Shown in pieces: positions 8,388 through 18,776 of a stretch of DNA of 64,000 nucleotides (position 1 is its first letter; the number at the start of each line of letters is the position of its first letter). Origin of the DNA: Slackia faecicanis. Its GTDB lineage: Bacteria; Actinomycetota; Coriobacteriia; Coriobacteriales; Eggerthellaceae. The stretch spans positions 310,001 to 374,000 of the forward strand of contig NZ_QICB01000001.1 of NCBI RefSeq assembly GCF_003725295.1, given 5' to 3'. Below the pieces are notes generated by a model that searched no databases, had not been told where the DNA came from, and was given only the letters and a program-made list of their open reading frames with translations. A program made the position numbers and the translations under genes.

Positions 8388-9347
8388 CTACGAAACCTTT
8401 TCGGGCTTGGCGGCGTCATAAAGCTCGTCGTAACGGTCCAAGTGCGACTTCGCCTTTCCCTGGGTGTACGTCGCCAGAATCTCGTCTTTGTGCTCGGAGG
8501 GCTTTTCGAAGGTCACGTCGAGCGCCCATGCGTTCGTCAAAGCGCTCACGCGGCCGACCTGGCATTCGTACAGCTCGATCACCGTCTGCGCCTGCTCGGC
8601 GTAGGCGGACTGCGACGGAATATGCATGGCCTCGATGCCCTTGAGGTCGTTTTGAAGGTCCGCGAGAACCTTGTCGGCGAACTCCTTGGAAGCGGTGCGC
8701 GTCGGCATGGAATTGGCCAGGAAGTTCGCATTGAACTCCTCGACGCAGGTGCCGATGCGCTCGTCATAGGACGACAGCTTGCCGTACGCGGCGTCGAGCG
8801 AATTGAATATCTCGGCCTCGGTAAGCTTGACCTGGGATTTGTCATCGATCTTCGCAGAAGACGACTCGTCCTGCGCCTTGTCGGGCGCCTCCGCCGAATC
8901 CTTGTCCAGGTCGGAAGCGGCATCCTGCTGCGAAGCCTCGGGCGCGGGCGCCTTGTCGTCGACGCCCGACACGGCGATGGGCTCCTTCTGCTGGTCGCCG
9001 CCCCATCCGCCGAAATACGCGGCGGCGAGGACGCCCGCCGCCGCAAGCAAGAGCACGATCACCGTCGCCGCTGCGATAAGGGCGGTTTTACGAGGACGCT
9101 TCGCGCTATCGAGCGAGAAACGCTTCTGCTTGTTGTCGGTGTTGACGACCACGGAGTCGCGGTCGAGGCGCAACGTGGCATCGGCCGGAAGCTGTCGGCC
9201 GTCCACGATGTCGAAGCCGCTCAGGGTATCGACCTGTTTCTTCGTGCCGTCGACCGTCACGGTTTCGAGAATGCGTCCGCCGCATTCTCCGCAAAACCGC
9301 GCGCCCGGCTCCAAAGGAGCGCCGCACCACGTGCAGAACTTGGCCAT
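8388..9347 (-). CDS. Zinc-ribbon membrane protein, function unknown
   Basis: The 319-residue protein starts with a treble-clef zinc ribbon (Cys 5, 8, 19, 22 in CTWCG and CGECG). A short beta-rich segment follows, then one transmembrane helix at about residues 87-112 (ALIAAATVIVLLLAAAGVLAAA). After it come an acidic low-complexity linker and a helical extracytoplasmic domain of about 150 residues. Similar zinc-ribbon membrane proteins are frequent in Coriobacteriia and Firmicutes and are mostly uncharacterised. The ATG lies 3 bases after the era stop codon, so the two are co-translated, and a strong terminator follows. The outer domain is not one I can name. Confidence 0.75.
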   Translation of the reverse strand: MAKFCTWCGAPLEPGARFCGECGGRILETVTVDGTKKQVDTLSGFDIVDGRQLPADATLRLDRDSVVVNTDNKQKRFSLDSAKRPRKTALIAAATVIVLLLAAAGVLAAAYFGGWGGDQQKEPIAVSGVDDKAPAPEASQQDAASDLDKDSAEAPDKAQDESSSAKIDDKSQVKLTEAEIFNSLDAAYGKLSSYDERIGTCVEEFNANFLANSMPTRTASKEFADKVLADLQNDLKGIEAMHIPSQSAYAEQAQTVIELYECQVGRVSALTNAWALDVTFEKPSEHKDEILATYTQGKAKSHLDRYDELYDAAKPEKVS

Positions 9348-9350
9348 GGC

Positions 9351-10256
9351 CTAGATGCCCTCTCCGTATCCGAAGCGACGGATCTGGTTCAGATCGCGGC
9401 GCCAATTCTTCTTCACCTTGACCTGCAAGTCCAAAAACACCTTGCAGCCGAGCAGCTGCTCGAGGTCGTGACGGGCCTCGATGCCGACCTTCTTGATGCA
9501 CTCGCCGCCGCGGCCGATGATGATGCCCTTCTGGCTATCGCGCTCGACGTAGACCACCGCATAGATGCGATACATGTCCTTGCCGCGGTCGTATTCGATC
9601 TGGTCGGCCGACACGCCGATGGAATGAGGCACCTCGTCGCGGAAGCTGCGCAGGATCTTCTCGCGGATGAACTCGGCGACGAGCACCTCGAAGGGCTGGT
9701 CGGTGTCCATATCGTCGGGGAACCATTTCGGACCCTCGGGAAGCCAGCGCGCCACCGCGGTCTCGAAACCCTCCACGTTGAAGCCCGACTTGGAGGAAAG
9801 CACCACCTCGTCGTCCCAGCGGCCCAAAGCGCGCGCCGCCTCGAGCTGTGCGATCACCGTGTCTTTATCGACCAGGTCGGCCTTGCTGATCACCAAGATC
9901 TTACGCGCATGGCGCACGGCGCGCACCTGCGCCGCCACCCATTCGTCGCCGCGGCCGATCGGCTTGCTCGCATCGATCAGAAATGCCACCACGTCGACGT
10001 CTTCCATAGCCTTGATCGCGCTCGTGTTGAGCTCTTCGCCCAGAGCGTCGTGGGGCTTGTGCAGGCCCGGCGTGTCGACCATGATCATCTGGACGTCGTC
10101 GCGCGTCACGATGGCGCGAAAACGGTGCCTGGTGGTCTGGGCCGTATTCGACGTAATCGCCACCTTGTGGCCGACCACGGCGTTGATCAGCGTGGACTTG
10201 CCGGCGTTGGGGCGGCCGACCAGCGTCACGAAACCGCTCTTGAACTTCTCTGCCAT
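9351..10256 (-). CDS. era: Ribosome assembly GTPase Era
   Basis: The 301-residue protein has G1 GRPNAGKST, G3 DTPG and G4 SKAD in place of NKxD. It ends in a KH RNA-binding domain with IIIGRGGECIKKVG. It matches Era of other bacteria, which binds the 3' end of 16S rRNA during 30S maturation. A longer frame reaches back to 10391, but the ATG at 10256 has GAAGGAGA 7 bases upstream and gives exactly the usual family length. It lies 94 bases after phoH. The usual neighbour ybeY is not between them. Confidence 0.95.
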   Translation of the reverse strand: MAEKFKSGFVTLVGRPNAGKSTLINAVVGHKVAITSNTAQTTRHRFRAIVTRDDVQMIMVDTPGLHKPHDALGEELNTSAIKAMEDVDVVAFLIDASKPIGRGDEWVAAQVRAVRHARKILVISKADLVDKDTVIAQLEAARALGRWDDEVVLSSKSGFNVEGFETAVARWLPEGPKWFPDDMDTDQPFEVLVAEFIREKILRSFRDEVPHSIGVSADQIEYDRGKDMYRIYAVVYVERDSQKGIIIGRGGECIKKVGIEARHDLEQLLGCKVFLDLQVKVKKNWRRDLNQIRRFGYGEGI

Positions 10257-10350
10257 AGGATGGTCTCCTTCGTTTTCATCGACGGGCTTACGGCCCGCGT
10301 CTTCTTTCGTCTTCGCCCTCGGCGCGCGATGCGCCCGAAAGCCCGCCCGG

Positions 10351-11322
10351 TCAGCTTCGAGAGCCCTGCTCTTTCGCCGCCGCGCGCTCATAGGCCTCGA
10401 CGATGCGCGCCACCAGGTTATGGCGCACCACGTCGCGGCCAGTCAGCGTGCAGAACGCGATGTCGTCGACATCCTGCAAGACGCTTTGCACGCTTTTGAG
10501 GCCCGAAAGCCCGCGAGGCAGGTCGAGCTGGGTGATGTCGCCCGTCACGACCATCTTCGAATTGAACCCGAGCCTGGTGAGGAACATCTTCATCTGCTCG
10601 GGCGTGGTGTTTTGCGCCTCGTCCAAAATGATGAAGCTGTCGTTGAACGTGCGGCCGCGCATGAACGCGAGCGGAGCGATTTCAATCACGCCGCGGTCGA
10701 TCAGGTCGCGGGCGCGTTCCATATCGGTCATATCGAACAGCGCGTCGTACAAGGGCCTGATATAGGGGTCGACCTTCTCGGTCAGCGTGCCGGGCAAAAA
10801 GCCCAGGTTCTCCCCCGCTTCGACCACCGGGCGCGTGAGGATGATGCGGTTCACGTCTTTGCGCTTGAGCGCGGCCACGGCCATGGCCATGGCCAGATAG
10901 GTCTTGCCCGTGCCCGCGGGACCGATGCCGAACGTCACCGTGTTGGAACGGATGGCGTCGACATAGCGCTTCTGGCCGGCCGTCTTGGGACGGATCGCGC
11001 GGCCGCGATACGTGAGCAAGATGTCCTCGCGCAGGATGGACGGAGCGAATTCGCCCTGACGCAGAAGCTCGACGGCGCGCAGCGCGTCATCGACCGTCGG
11101 CGCCGTTCCCGACGCGGCCATCTTGATCAGATCGCCGAACAAAGCAGTCAGGCTTTGCACCTCGAGCGAATCGCCCGAAAGGATGATGAGATTGCCGCGC
11201 ACCGTGATGCGTGCGGCGAACGCGTCCGCGATCGCATGAAGGACCGTGTCGGAAGGGCCGACGATGTCCGTCATATCGACGTGATCGGGAACAGTGAGTG
11301 TTATGCGTGCTTCGTCATTCAT
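10351..11322 (-). CDS. phoH: PhoH-like ATPase
   Basis: The 323-residue protein has an N-terminal KH-like segment and a PhoH P-loop ATPase domain. The domain carries Walker A GPAGTGKT (about 132), Walker B FIILDEAQNTTPEQM and the sensor VVTGDITQLDLP. Members are thought to act on RNA together with YbeY and Era. The start at 11322 lacks a ribosome site. A TGCTAAAAT extended -10 element ends 7 bases before the ATG, so the mRNA is probably leaderless. Confidence 0.92.
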   Translation of the reverse strand: MNDEARITLTVPDHVDMTDIVGPSDTVLHAIADAFAARITVRGNLIILSGDSLEVQSLTALFGDLIKMAASGTAPTVDDALRAVELLRQGEFAPSILREDILLTYRGRAIRPKTAGQKRYVDAIRSNTVTFGIGPAGTGKTYLAMAMAVAALKRKDVNRIILTRPVVEAGENLGFLPGTLTEKVDPYIRPLYDALFDMTDMERARDLIDRGVIEIAPLAFMRGRTFNDSFIILDEAQNTTPEQMKMFLTRLGFNSKMVVTGDITQLDLPRGLSGLKSVQSVLQDVDDIAFCTLTGRDVVRHNLVARIVEAYERAAAKEQGSRS

Positions 11323-11328
11323 GCGAGC

Positions 11329-11337
11329 ATTTTAGCA
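11329..11337 (-). promoter_or_regulatory. Extended -10 promoter of phoH, leaderless transcript
   Basis: TGC followed by TAAAAT (11334-11329) on the minus strand forms an extended -10 element. No good -35 box is present, as expected for that type. Transcription would start at or within a base of the phoH ATG at 11322. Confidence 0.6.
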
Positions 11338-11537
11338 AAGACGGGGCTTCGCGCGGGCGCCCCGCATCAAAAGAAGGCCGCAGTCGAACAACATTGCCCT
11401 TCTCTTGCAATTCCGACACGAAACGTCCATACGAAAGGCCTCGGCGAGGAAAAATGCCCGGGCGCGCCCCTCTTCGAGAGGGTCGACGGCTTCGCCGATC
11501 ATCCCCTCGCGCTTCAAACCGCCTCCAAACGTGAAAA
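11338..11537. other. Intergenic region upstream of phoH
   Basis: No recognised gene. A minus-strand frame of about 60 codons (11332-11517) starts at a TTG behind GGAGG and contains CRNC and two more cysteines. It overlaps the phoH promoter and has no family likeness, so I do not call it a gene. Confidence 0.4.
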
Positions 11538-11565
11538 GACCCGGAATGAAGATTCATTCCGGGTC
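11538..11565 (-). terminator. Terminator of the NhaC gene
   Basis: A 13-base-pair stem GACCCGGAATGAA/TTCATTCCGGGTC with a minimal loop is followed by TTTTCACG on the minus strand. A near copy of this hairpin lies at 25380-25411. Confidence 0.85.
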
Positions 11566-11641
11566 AGATATCGAGAGTTCGGTCCGGCATGCGGCCGGAC
11601 GCTCGAAAGCCCTTCTTCGAAGGAAAGCGGCCTGCGGCGCG

Positions 11642-12979
11642 CTATTCGCCGTCGTAATGACGCTTGTCAGGAATGACGAAAATAAAGACGAGCGAGCTGA
11701 GCAGCAGCAGGAACGGATAGAACAGCAGCGGCATAATCTGGAACGCGGACACCGCATAGCCCAGTTCGGCCGCAGCGGACACGGCAACCAGCATCTGGGC
11801 GCCGTAGGGGATCACGCCCTGGAAGACGCAGGAGAAGGTGTCGAGCAGCGACGCCGTCTTGCGCTTGGAGATGTCGTAAGTCTTGGCCATATCGGATGCG
11901 ATCGGGTTGGCCATGACGATGGCCACCGTGTTGTTAGCGGTGGCGACGTCCATCGCGCCGACGAGCAGGCCCATGCCGAGCATGCCGCCCTTGCGGGACT
12001 TGAACAGGCTCTTGATGCCGTTGAGCAGGGCAACGAAACCGCCGTGCTCGCGGATGAGCGCGCAGATCGCGCTGACGAGCACCGCGACCATGGTGGTCTC
12101 GAACATGCCGGCGGCGCCGGAGCCCATGTTGGCGAGCAGCTCGGTGGCAGGCGTGGCGCCCGTGGCCACCATGATGACCGTGCCGGAAAGGATGCCGAGC
12201 AGCAGCACGATGAAGACGTTGATGCCGACGATGCCGCCGATGAGGACGATCACGTACGGAATGAGCTGGATCAGGTCGTAATCATGGGAGATGCTGCCGT
12301 TGAGGTCGGCGCCCATGGAAAGCACCAAGATCAGAATCAGCGTGACGATGGCCGCGGGAAGCGCGATCTTGAAGTTCTCACGGAACTTATCCTGCATCTT
12401 GCAGCCCTGGCCCTGGCAGGCGGCGATCGTGGTGTCGGAGATGAACGACAGGTTGTCGCCGAACATGGCGCCGCCCATGACTGCGGCGATGCACAGCGGC
12501 AAATCGAAGCCGGAAGCGGCCGAAACGGCCACGGCGATCGGCGCGATCAGCGTGATGGTGCCGACCGAGGTGCCCATCGACACGGACACGAAACAGCTCA
12601 CCACGAACAGGACCGCCACCGCGTATTGCGGAGGGATGACCGACAGCAGCAGATACGCCACGCTTTCGGCGCTATCGCGACCGACCACGCCGACGAAGAT
12701 GCCGGCCGCCATGAAGATGAGAATCATCGTGACGATGGTCTTATCGCCTATGCCTTTTCCCATAACCGCAAGTTTCTCCTCGAAGGGAAGCTTGCGGTTC
12801 TGGAAGCACGCGACGAGCAGCGCGATCAGGAACACCACGACGATGGGGATGTTGTAAAAGCCCATCGAGATACCCATGACGTACTCGAACACGATGCCGA
12901 TGCCCAGATACAGGACCAGAAAGACTCCGATAGGGAGCAACGCCTTGACGTTGCCCTTCTCCTTCGCTTCGTTTTCCAT
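11642..12979 (-). CDS. NhaC-family Na+/H+ antiporter
   Basis: The 445-residue polytopic membrane protein has about eleven hydrophobic helices. It carries the NhaC-family signature regions (VSMGTSVGTITLIAPIAVAV, MGGAMFGDNLSFISDTTIAA). The family exchanges protons for Na+ and, in some members, organic ions such as malate/lactate. The acidic and polar residues in the GDNLSFISDTT loop are the likely ion-binding region. AAAGGTAGGAA precedes the ATG. The gene stands alone between ettA and its own terminator, so context gives no substrate hint. Confidence 0.88.
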   Translation of the reverse strand: MENEAKEKGNVKALLPIGVFLVLYLGIGIVFEYVMGISMGFYNIPIVVVFLIALLVACFQNRKLPFEEKLAVMGKGIGDKTIVTMILIFMAAGIFVGVVGRDSAESVAYLLLSVIPPQYAVAVLFVVSCFVSVSMGTSVGTITLIAPIAVAVSAASGFDLPLCIAAVMGGAMFGDNLSFISDTTIAACQGQGCKMQDKFRENFKIALPAAIVTLILILVLSMGADLNGSISHDYDLIQLIPYVIVLIGGIVGINVFIVLLLGILSGTVIMVATGATPATELLANMGSGAAGMFETTMVAVLVSAICALIREHGGFVALLNGIKSLFKSRKGGMLGMGLLVGAMDVATANNTVAIVMANPIASDMAKTYDISKRKTASLLDTFSCVFQGVIPYGAQMLVAVSAAAELGYAVSAFQIMPLLFYPFLLLLSSLVFIFVIPDKRHYDGE

Positions 12980-13132
12980 TTCCTACCTTTCAAACGGGTT
13001 TCGAAAGAGGCGCGCATGAAACGCCTCAGATCTATTGCGAAGGCGCCGCCGCGGAAAAGCCCGAAGCAGACGCCCTTCATGCGCGAAGAAGGGCGCCCGG
13101 CTTCGCGCCGGCGCGCCCTGTCCGCGACGCGC

Positions 13133-14812
<1,680 letters not shown>

Positions 14813-14897
14813 GCGACACTTCCCTTCTTCAGGTTCGGTTCAAGAAACACGCCGAGGCCGCGCAGGGCGAAGCCGGGGCGCTTCGTGCGAAAAAAGA

Positions 14898-14916
14898 ACG
14901 CGGTTTCACGCCGCGT
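14898..14916 (-). terminator. Terminator upstream of ettA
   Basis: ACGCGG/CCGCGT stem with a 7-base loop followed by TTCTTTTTTCG on the minus strand. It is the second of two terminators between the iron-sulfur trio and ettA. Confidence 0.7.
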
Positions 14917-15112
14917 CCTGCGTATTCTACCGGGCGGAACGGCGCTTCGCCGCAGCATTTCGCCGCAGCGACGCGGCAAAGGCGCCTCCGCCCGCCCGAA
15001 AGGGCGCGCTCGCTCCCGCGCAAACCCGTCCATACGAAAGAACGCGGCCGAAGCCGCGTCCTTCCCGTTGCGCCGTACGCCCCGCCGCGCCGGCGCGCCT
15101 CCGACAGGCCCG
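14917..15112. other. Intergenic region between redox trio and ettA
   Basis: The roughly 300 bases between ettA and the trio hold two minus-strand terminators (14898-14916 and 15042-15059). They should also contain the ettA promoter, which I could not pick out. No gene is seen. Confidence 0.5.
15042..15059 (-). terminator. Terminator of the redox trio
   Basis: ACGCGGC/GCCGCGT stem with a CGAA loop, followed on the minus strand by TCTTTCGTATGG. It lies 54 bases past the AsrB-like gene. Confidence 0.75.
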
Positions 15113-15979
15113 TCAGAAGTCGCGCGCGACCGACGCCAGCTCTTCCTCGGTGAACACCGGGCCGTCCAGGCAGATGAAGCGGCCGCCGATATTGCACCGG
15201 CCGCATTTGCCCACGCCGCACTTCATGCGCGCCTCGAGCGTGGTGATGATGTCTGCGGGCGACACGCCCAGCTCGGAAAGCGTCGCGCGGCACGTGCGGA
15301 ACAGGCTCGGCCCGCCGCACAGCACCACGGCGCGGTTCTCCGTCGAAAGCCCGTTGTCGCGAAACACCTGCTCGAGATACGGCGCGGTATAAGAAACCGG
15401 GCCGTCCCAATCGTCGCTTCCGTGGTAGACGCTCACGTGGACGTGCGTGTCGGGCCTGTTCGGCCAATCGTTCGTCAGCTCGTCCAGATAGACCAGGTCG
15501 GCCTTCGAGCTGGCGCTGTACACGATATCGATGCGGCCGTAATCGTCGCGATGGTCGAGGCAATGGCGGATGAACGAGCGCACCGGCGCCAAGCCGATGC
15601 CGCCCGACACGAAGAGCATGTCGCGGCCGCGGCACGATTCGTACGGAAACCAGTTGCCGTACGGCCCGCGCAGGCCAACCTGGTCGCCCTCGCCCAGCTC
15701 GTGGATGCGCTCCGTCACGAAGCCGACGCGCTTCACGGCCATTTCGACGTAATCGTCGCCGAACGAGGTCGCCGCGAACATGCACTCGCCGAACGGAGGC
15801 ACGGACAGCATGCCCAGTTGGCCCGGCAGCACGTCGAAGGGACGCGCGCCGTCGAGCGTCTGCAGGCGGATCGACTTCACGTCGCGCGTCTGGCTCTCGA
15901 TCCGGACGACCCTGCAGACCTGGGGAACATAGGGCTCGCACAGATGGGCGCAGCCGTGGAAAATCCCGATCTTAGACAT
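15113..15979 (-). CDS. FAD/NAD(P)-binding [2Fe-2S] electron-transfer subunit (AsrB/hydrogenase-gamma-like)
   Basis: The 288-residue protein belongs to the ferredoxin-NADP reductase-like family that includes anaerobic sulfite reductase subunit B, hydrogenase gamma subunits and FlxA. An FAD-binding barrel comes first (with GPYGNWFPY), then an NAD(P) domain (FVSGGIGLAPVRSFIRHCL). A C-terminal cysteine cluster CGVGKCGRCNIG binds [2Fe-2S]. It would pass electrons between NAD(P)H and the iron-sulfur partner encoded upstream. The ATG at 15979 lies inside the end of that gene behind GGAGAGG, so they are coupled. The trio lacks a catalytic sulfite reductase or hydrogenase subunit here. Confidence 0.85.
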   Translation of the reverse strand: MSKIGIFHGCAHLCEPYVPQVCRVVRIESQTRDVKSIRLQTLDGARPFDVLPGQLGMLSVPPFGECMFAATSFGDDYVEMAVKRVGFVTERIHELGEGDQVGLRGPYGNWFPYESCRGRDMLFVSGGIGLAPVRSFIRHCLDHRDDYGRIDIVYSASSKADLVYLDELTNDWPNRPDTHVHVSVYHGSDDWDGPVSYTAPYLEQVFRDNGLSTENRAVVLCGGPSLFRTCRATLSELGVSPADIITTLEARMKCGVGKCGRCNIGGRFICLDGPVFTEEELASVARDF

Positions 15980-16970
15980 CGGCCTCTCCAATCCGCTCGA
16001 TGATGCGCGTTATATCCACCGATGCGGGGCACTCCCTCATGCATCTGCCGCACCCGACGCACAGGCCCGTTCCGTAGCGCTGCTCGAAGAAGCACAGCTT
16101 ATGCATGAAGCGCTGGCGCACCCGCGCGCTTTTGCGGGCGCGCGGGTTGTGGCCGCCCGCCATCTGCGTGTAATCCGCGAACATGCAGCTGTCCCAGCAG
16201 CGGAAACGCGAGCCTTCGTCGGCACGGACGTCCTGGCTGATGTCGAAGCAATAGCATGTCGGGCAGACGAAGGTGCAGGTGCCGCACGTCAGACACGATG
16301 CGGCGACGTCTTCCCAAAGGTCGTTTTCGAACAGGTGCGGAAGCTTTTCGGCCAGCCCTTCGGCATCCACCTCGAGGGTGCAGGCCGCGCGCTTGGGCGC
16401 CGACGCGGGCGCCCAAGCGCTCACGGCGTCTCCCCACGCGCGCACGGCCGCCTCGCCGCGCGGCGTCTGCGCCGCCGCTTCGTAGCAGTCGCCGCAATCG
16501 GTCAGCAGCACGTCGGCAGAAGGCGCGGCTCCCGAATCGACGCCCATCGACGAGCAGAAACAGGTCCTGTCGGCCGTCGGGCACGCCATGGCCACCACGG
16601 TCGCGGCGTTGCGGCGCGCCTCGTAGAACTCGTCGACGAACCCCTTCGTCAAAAACACCTGGTCGAGCCTGTCGATCGACGCCATATCGCACGGCCGCAC
16701 GCCGAAGACGGTGAACGGGGCGTCGGCAAGCGCCGCCTGCTCGATCGAAAGCTCCCCTTCGTGCCTTTTCCAGCGATACATCTTCTCCGTCGCCGGGAAG
16801 AACAGCTCCTTCGGCGGCTCCTTGGTGTTCTGCATGTCGAACGCCGGCACCACGCCTTCGCCGAACTCGACGAACTTCGAGCCGCCGCTCACCTTGCACG
16901 GGACGAAAACCGGCTGCGTTGCCGAGATGCGCTCGAGAAGAGCGGCGACGGCGCTTTTCGAAATCGCCAT
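15972..16970 (-). CDS. 4Fe-4S dicluster electron-transfer subunit (AsrA/hydrogenase-beta-like)
   Basis: The 332-residue protein resembles anaerobic sulfite reductase subunit A, sulfhydrogenase beta subunits and FlxB. The N-terminal domain has GVRPCDMASIDRLD and the C-terminal half holds two [4Fe-4S] ferredoxin motifs (CLTCGTCTFVCPTC and CVGCGRCMRECP). Additional conserved cysteines occur in TCFCSS and TDCGDCY. It should shuttle electrons between the flavoprotein and the HdrC-like protein. GAGGCCGCTC precedes the ATG, and the stop overlaps the next start by 8 bases. The whole unit is probably a soluble cytoplasmic complex. Confidence 0.85.
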   Translation of the reverse strand: MAISKSAVAALLERISATQPVFVPCKVSGGSKFVEFGEGVVPAFDMQNTKEPPKELFFPATEKMYRWKRHEGELSIEQAALADAPFTVFGVRPCDMASIDRLDQVFLTKGFVDEFYEARRNAATVVAMACPTADRTCFCSSMGVDSGAAPSADVLLTDCGDCYEAAAQTPRGEAAVRAWGDAVSAWAPASAPKRAACTLEVDAEGLAEKLPHLFENDLWEDVAASCLTCGTCTFVCPTCYCFDISQDVRADEGSRFRCWDSCMFADYTQMAGGHNPRARKSARVRQRFMHKLCFFEQRYGTGLCVGCGRCMRECPASVDITRIIERIGEADV

Positions 16971-16981
16971 GAGCGGCCTCC

Positions 16982-17284
16982 TTACATGAATTCCTCGACG
17001 TCGTCGGTCCTGTACGTGCGCAGCGGATCGGGGCCGCCATCGCTCAGGCCGCCGCCTTCGTAGGGTCCGAACAGGCGGTCGATATCGCGCACCTGCTTAT
17101 GCACGAGGCTCATGAGCGGCAGATCCATGGGACACACGCGCTCGCACTCGCCGCATTCGATGCAGCCTGCCGTGCATTTGCCGCGCTGATAGCAGTCTTT
17201 AAGATTCACTCCGGCGTCGGATGCGATCGCGGCTATGCGCCGCCATTGCGATTCCCGCGCCTTCGTCAGGACGACCGGACCCAT
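16982..17284 (-). CDS. HdrC-like 4Fe-4S protein
   Basis: The 100-residue protein contains two cysteine clusters (CYQRGKCTAGC and CIECGECERVCP) like HdrC of heterodisulfide reductase. The long C-terminal CCG domains are lacking. The ATG at 17284 is chosen because AAGGAG lies 8 bases upstream; a longer frame to 17329 has no such site. As the first gene of the trio it probably receives or donates electrons for the AsrA-like subunit. No HdrA, HdrB or MvhD homologue is adjacent, so the final partner is unknown. Confidence 0.8.
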   Translation of the reverse strand: MGPVVLTKARESQWRRIAAIASDAGVNLKDCYQRGKCTAGCIECGECERVCPMDLPLMSLVHKQVRDIDRLFGPYEGGGLSDGGPDPLRTYRTDDVEEFM

Positions 17285-17602
17285 AGCACGCTCCTTCCAC
17301 GCGAACGTACACCCACCATGACCAGGCAATACGAAGCTAAGCCCTCAAGGGCCCGGAATTTTTTCATTGTCGGATCGATGGGCGGAGGAAGAGATATTCC
17401 TCCCTTTGTGCAATTGAAACTATCTCACTGATAATTGGGTCCGTGGCACACAAGATGGCCGCCGACGCTATTGGCCGCCAATCGGCGCAACCGTGCGCCC
17501 CCTGCCGTTCGCCGCCCGTTTCTCAACTCGAATTATGAATGCATCTCCATGATTATGCAGAACGTATGCACGCCCGAAAGGTCTGCCCGAGTGTAAAACG
17601 AA
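17285..17602. other. Regulatory region upstream of the redox trio
   Basis: No gene is seen. A perfect inverted repeat, GGAGGAA at 17384-17390 and TTCCTCC at 17397-17403 with a 6-base spacer, is an operator candidate about 100 bases before the HdrC-like start. The rest is AT-richer than coding DNA and must contain the trio promoter, which I could not assign. Confidence 0.45.
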
Positions 17603-17630
17603 GGCGCCTGGCCTTGAAAGACCGGGCGCC
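17603..17630 (-). terminator. Terminator of the nucleoid-associated protein gene
   Basis: A 9-base-pair stem GGCGCCTGG/CCGGGCGCC is followed by TTCGTTTTAC on the minus strand, 19 bases past the stop codon at 17649. Confidence 0.65.
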
Positions 17631-17648
17631 TCGAAAGACGGCTTTCGG

Positions 17649-18713
17649 CTAGCGGTTCTCGATGCTGCCGATGTTTTTCAACTCGATACTGATCAGGCCG
17701 TTGGGGGCGTTGACGAACTCGATGTACTCGGAGCTGTTGCTGTATTCCGAAGGAAACGTGATTTCGATGCCCGTATCCGTTCGTATCTTGTGATTTTTCG
17801 CCACGCGCTGGGCCACTTTCTTCTCGACGGGAATGCGCTCGGGAAGCCGCTCTTCGGCCACCGCCTGCTCGAAGCGCTTCTGCAGGGGCTCGTCTTCGAA
17901 CACGTCGGCCGCCATGTCCCACGGAGCCAGATACTCCTCGTCGTCGGCCGCTTCGTTCACGCACGCCTTCGCTTTCGAAAGCGCCACCGCCGTATTGGCG
18001 CCGTATTCCTCGGCGACCTCTTCGACGATGCGGGTCACCGCATCGATGACCTCTTTGCTCGACGCCTCGTTGGTGCACTGCAAAAGCCCGTCGGGAATGA
18101 TCAGGCGGTCTTCGCCCGAAATGGAGCGCGGCTTGTCGCAGAAAAGCACGGACATCGAACGCAGGTCGACGACCGCATACGAGGCCACCTTCTGCGAAGG
18201 ATTGGGAAGGATGGCGTAATGGCGGGCGATCGAATTGCGCACCGCCCCGTTGTCGGCGCGGCCCACTTCATGCATGTAGGCCTGTTTGCTTTCCAGCAGC
18301 AGCAGGGCGAAATAGCGAGGCGTGCGGCCGTCGAAGGCCTCGTCGACCGCATCTTCCCTTTCGGTGCCCGCCTCGATTTCGGCATCCTCCTCGAAATCGA
18401 TCGCGAGCAGGTCGGCCGATGCCGCCTTGTCCTGATGCTCCAGCTGACCGCAAAGATACTGCGCCGCCTCGATGGACAGATCGACGAAATCGACCCCGCC
18501 GTCGCGATAGGCGCGCAGCCTCTCGGCGAACATGCTGTCATCGGAAAAAGAGCCGTGCTTGTTGTCGATATTCGAAAGCGCGCGGCGGGCGTGCGTGGCC
18601 ACGTAGTTTTTCACCTGGCGGCTCGACAGATCGAGCTCTTCTTCAGAAAAGACGTTCACGCACGAATTGAAATCGAAAACGTGCAAGACGGCATGGTTGA
18701 TACGGGTGCTCAT
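17649..18713 (-). CDS. Nucleoid-associated protein (NdpA/YejK family)
   Basis: The 354-residue protein matches the 37-kDa nucleoid-associated family in overall pattern. It opens INHAVLHVFD, and has internal blocks RTPRYFALLLLESKQAYMHE and DLRSMSVLFCDKPRS. A C-terminal OB-like end contains TDTGIEITFPSEY. YejK binds the chromosome in E. coli, but its exact role is not known; some family members are nuclease-island or phage-associated. The start at 18713 has GAAGG 5 bases before it; a longer frame to 18788 has none. It stands alone between two terminators. Confidence 0.75.
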   Translation of the reverse strand: MSTRINHAVLHVFDFNSCVNVFSEEELDLSSRQVKNYVATHARRALSNIDNKHGSFSDDSMFAERLRAYRDGGVDFVDLSIEAAQYLCGQLEHQDKAASADLLAIDFEEDAEIEAGTEREDAVDEAFDGRTPRYFALLLLESKQAYMHEVGRADNGAVRNSIARHYAILPNPSQKVASYAVVDLRSMSVLFCDKPRSISGEDRLIIPDGLLQCTNEASSKEVIDAVTRIVEEVAEEYGANTAVALSKAKACVNEAADDEEYLAPWDMAADVFEDEPLQKRFEQAVAEERLPERIPVEKKVAQRVAKNHKIRTDTGIEITFPSEYSNSSEYIEFVNAPNGLISIELKNIGSIENR

Positions 18714-18776
18714 AAGCCTTCGTTCCTCGTTCGACTCGTTGGTTCGATATGCGGCCATACAGGATAGCACGCGAAA

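Noticed and set aside
10257-10391. Longer N terminus for Era
   Set aside because: It would overlap phoH and add a basic tail not found in the family. The internal ATG has a good ribosome site and gives the normal length.
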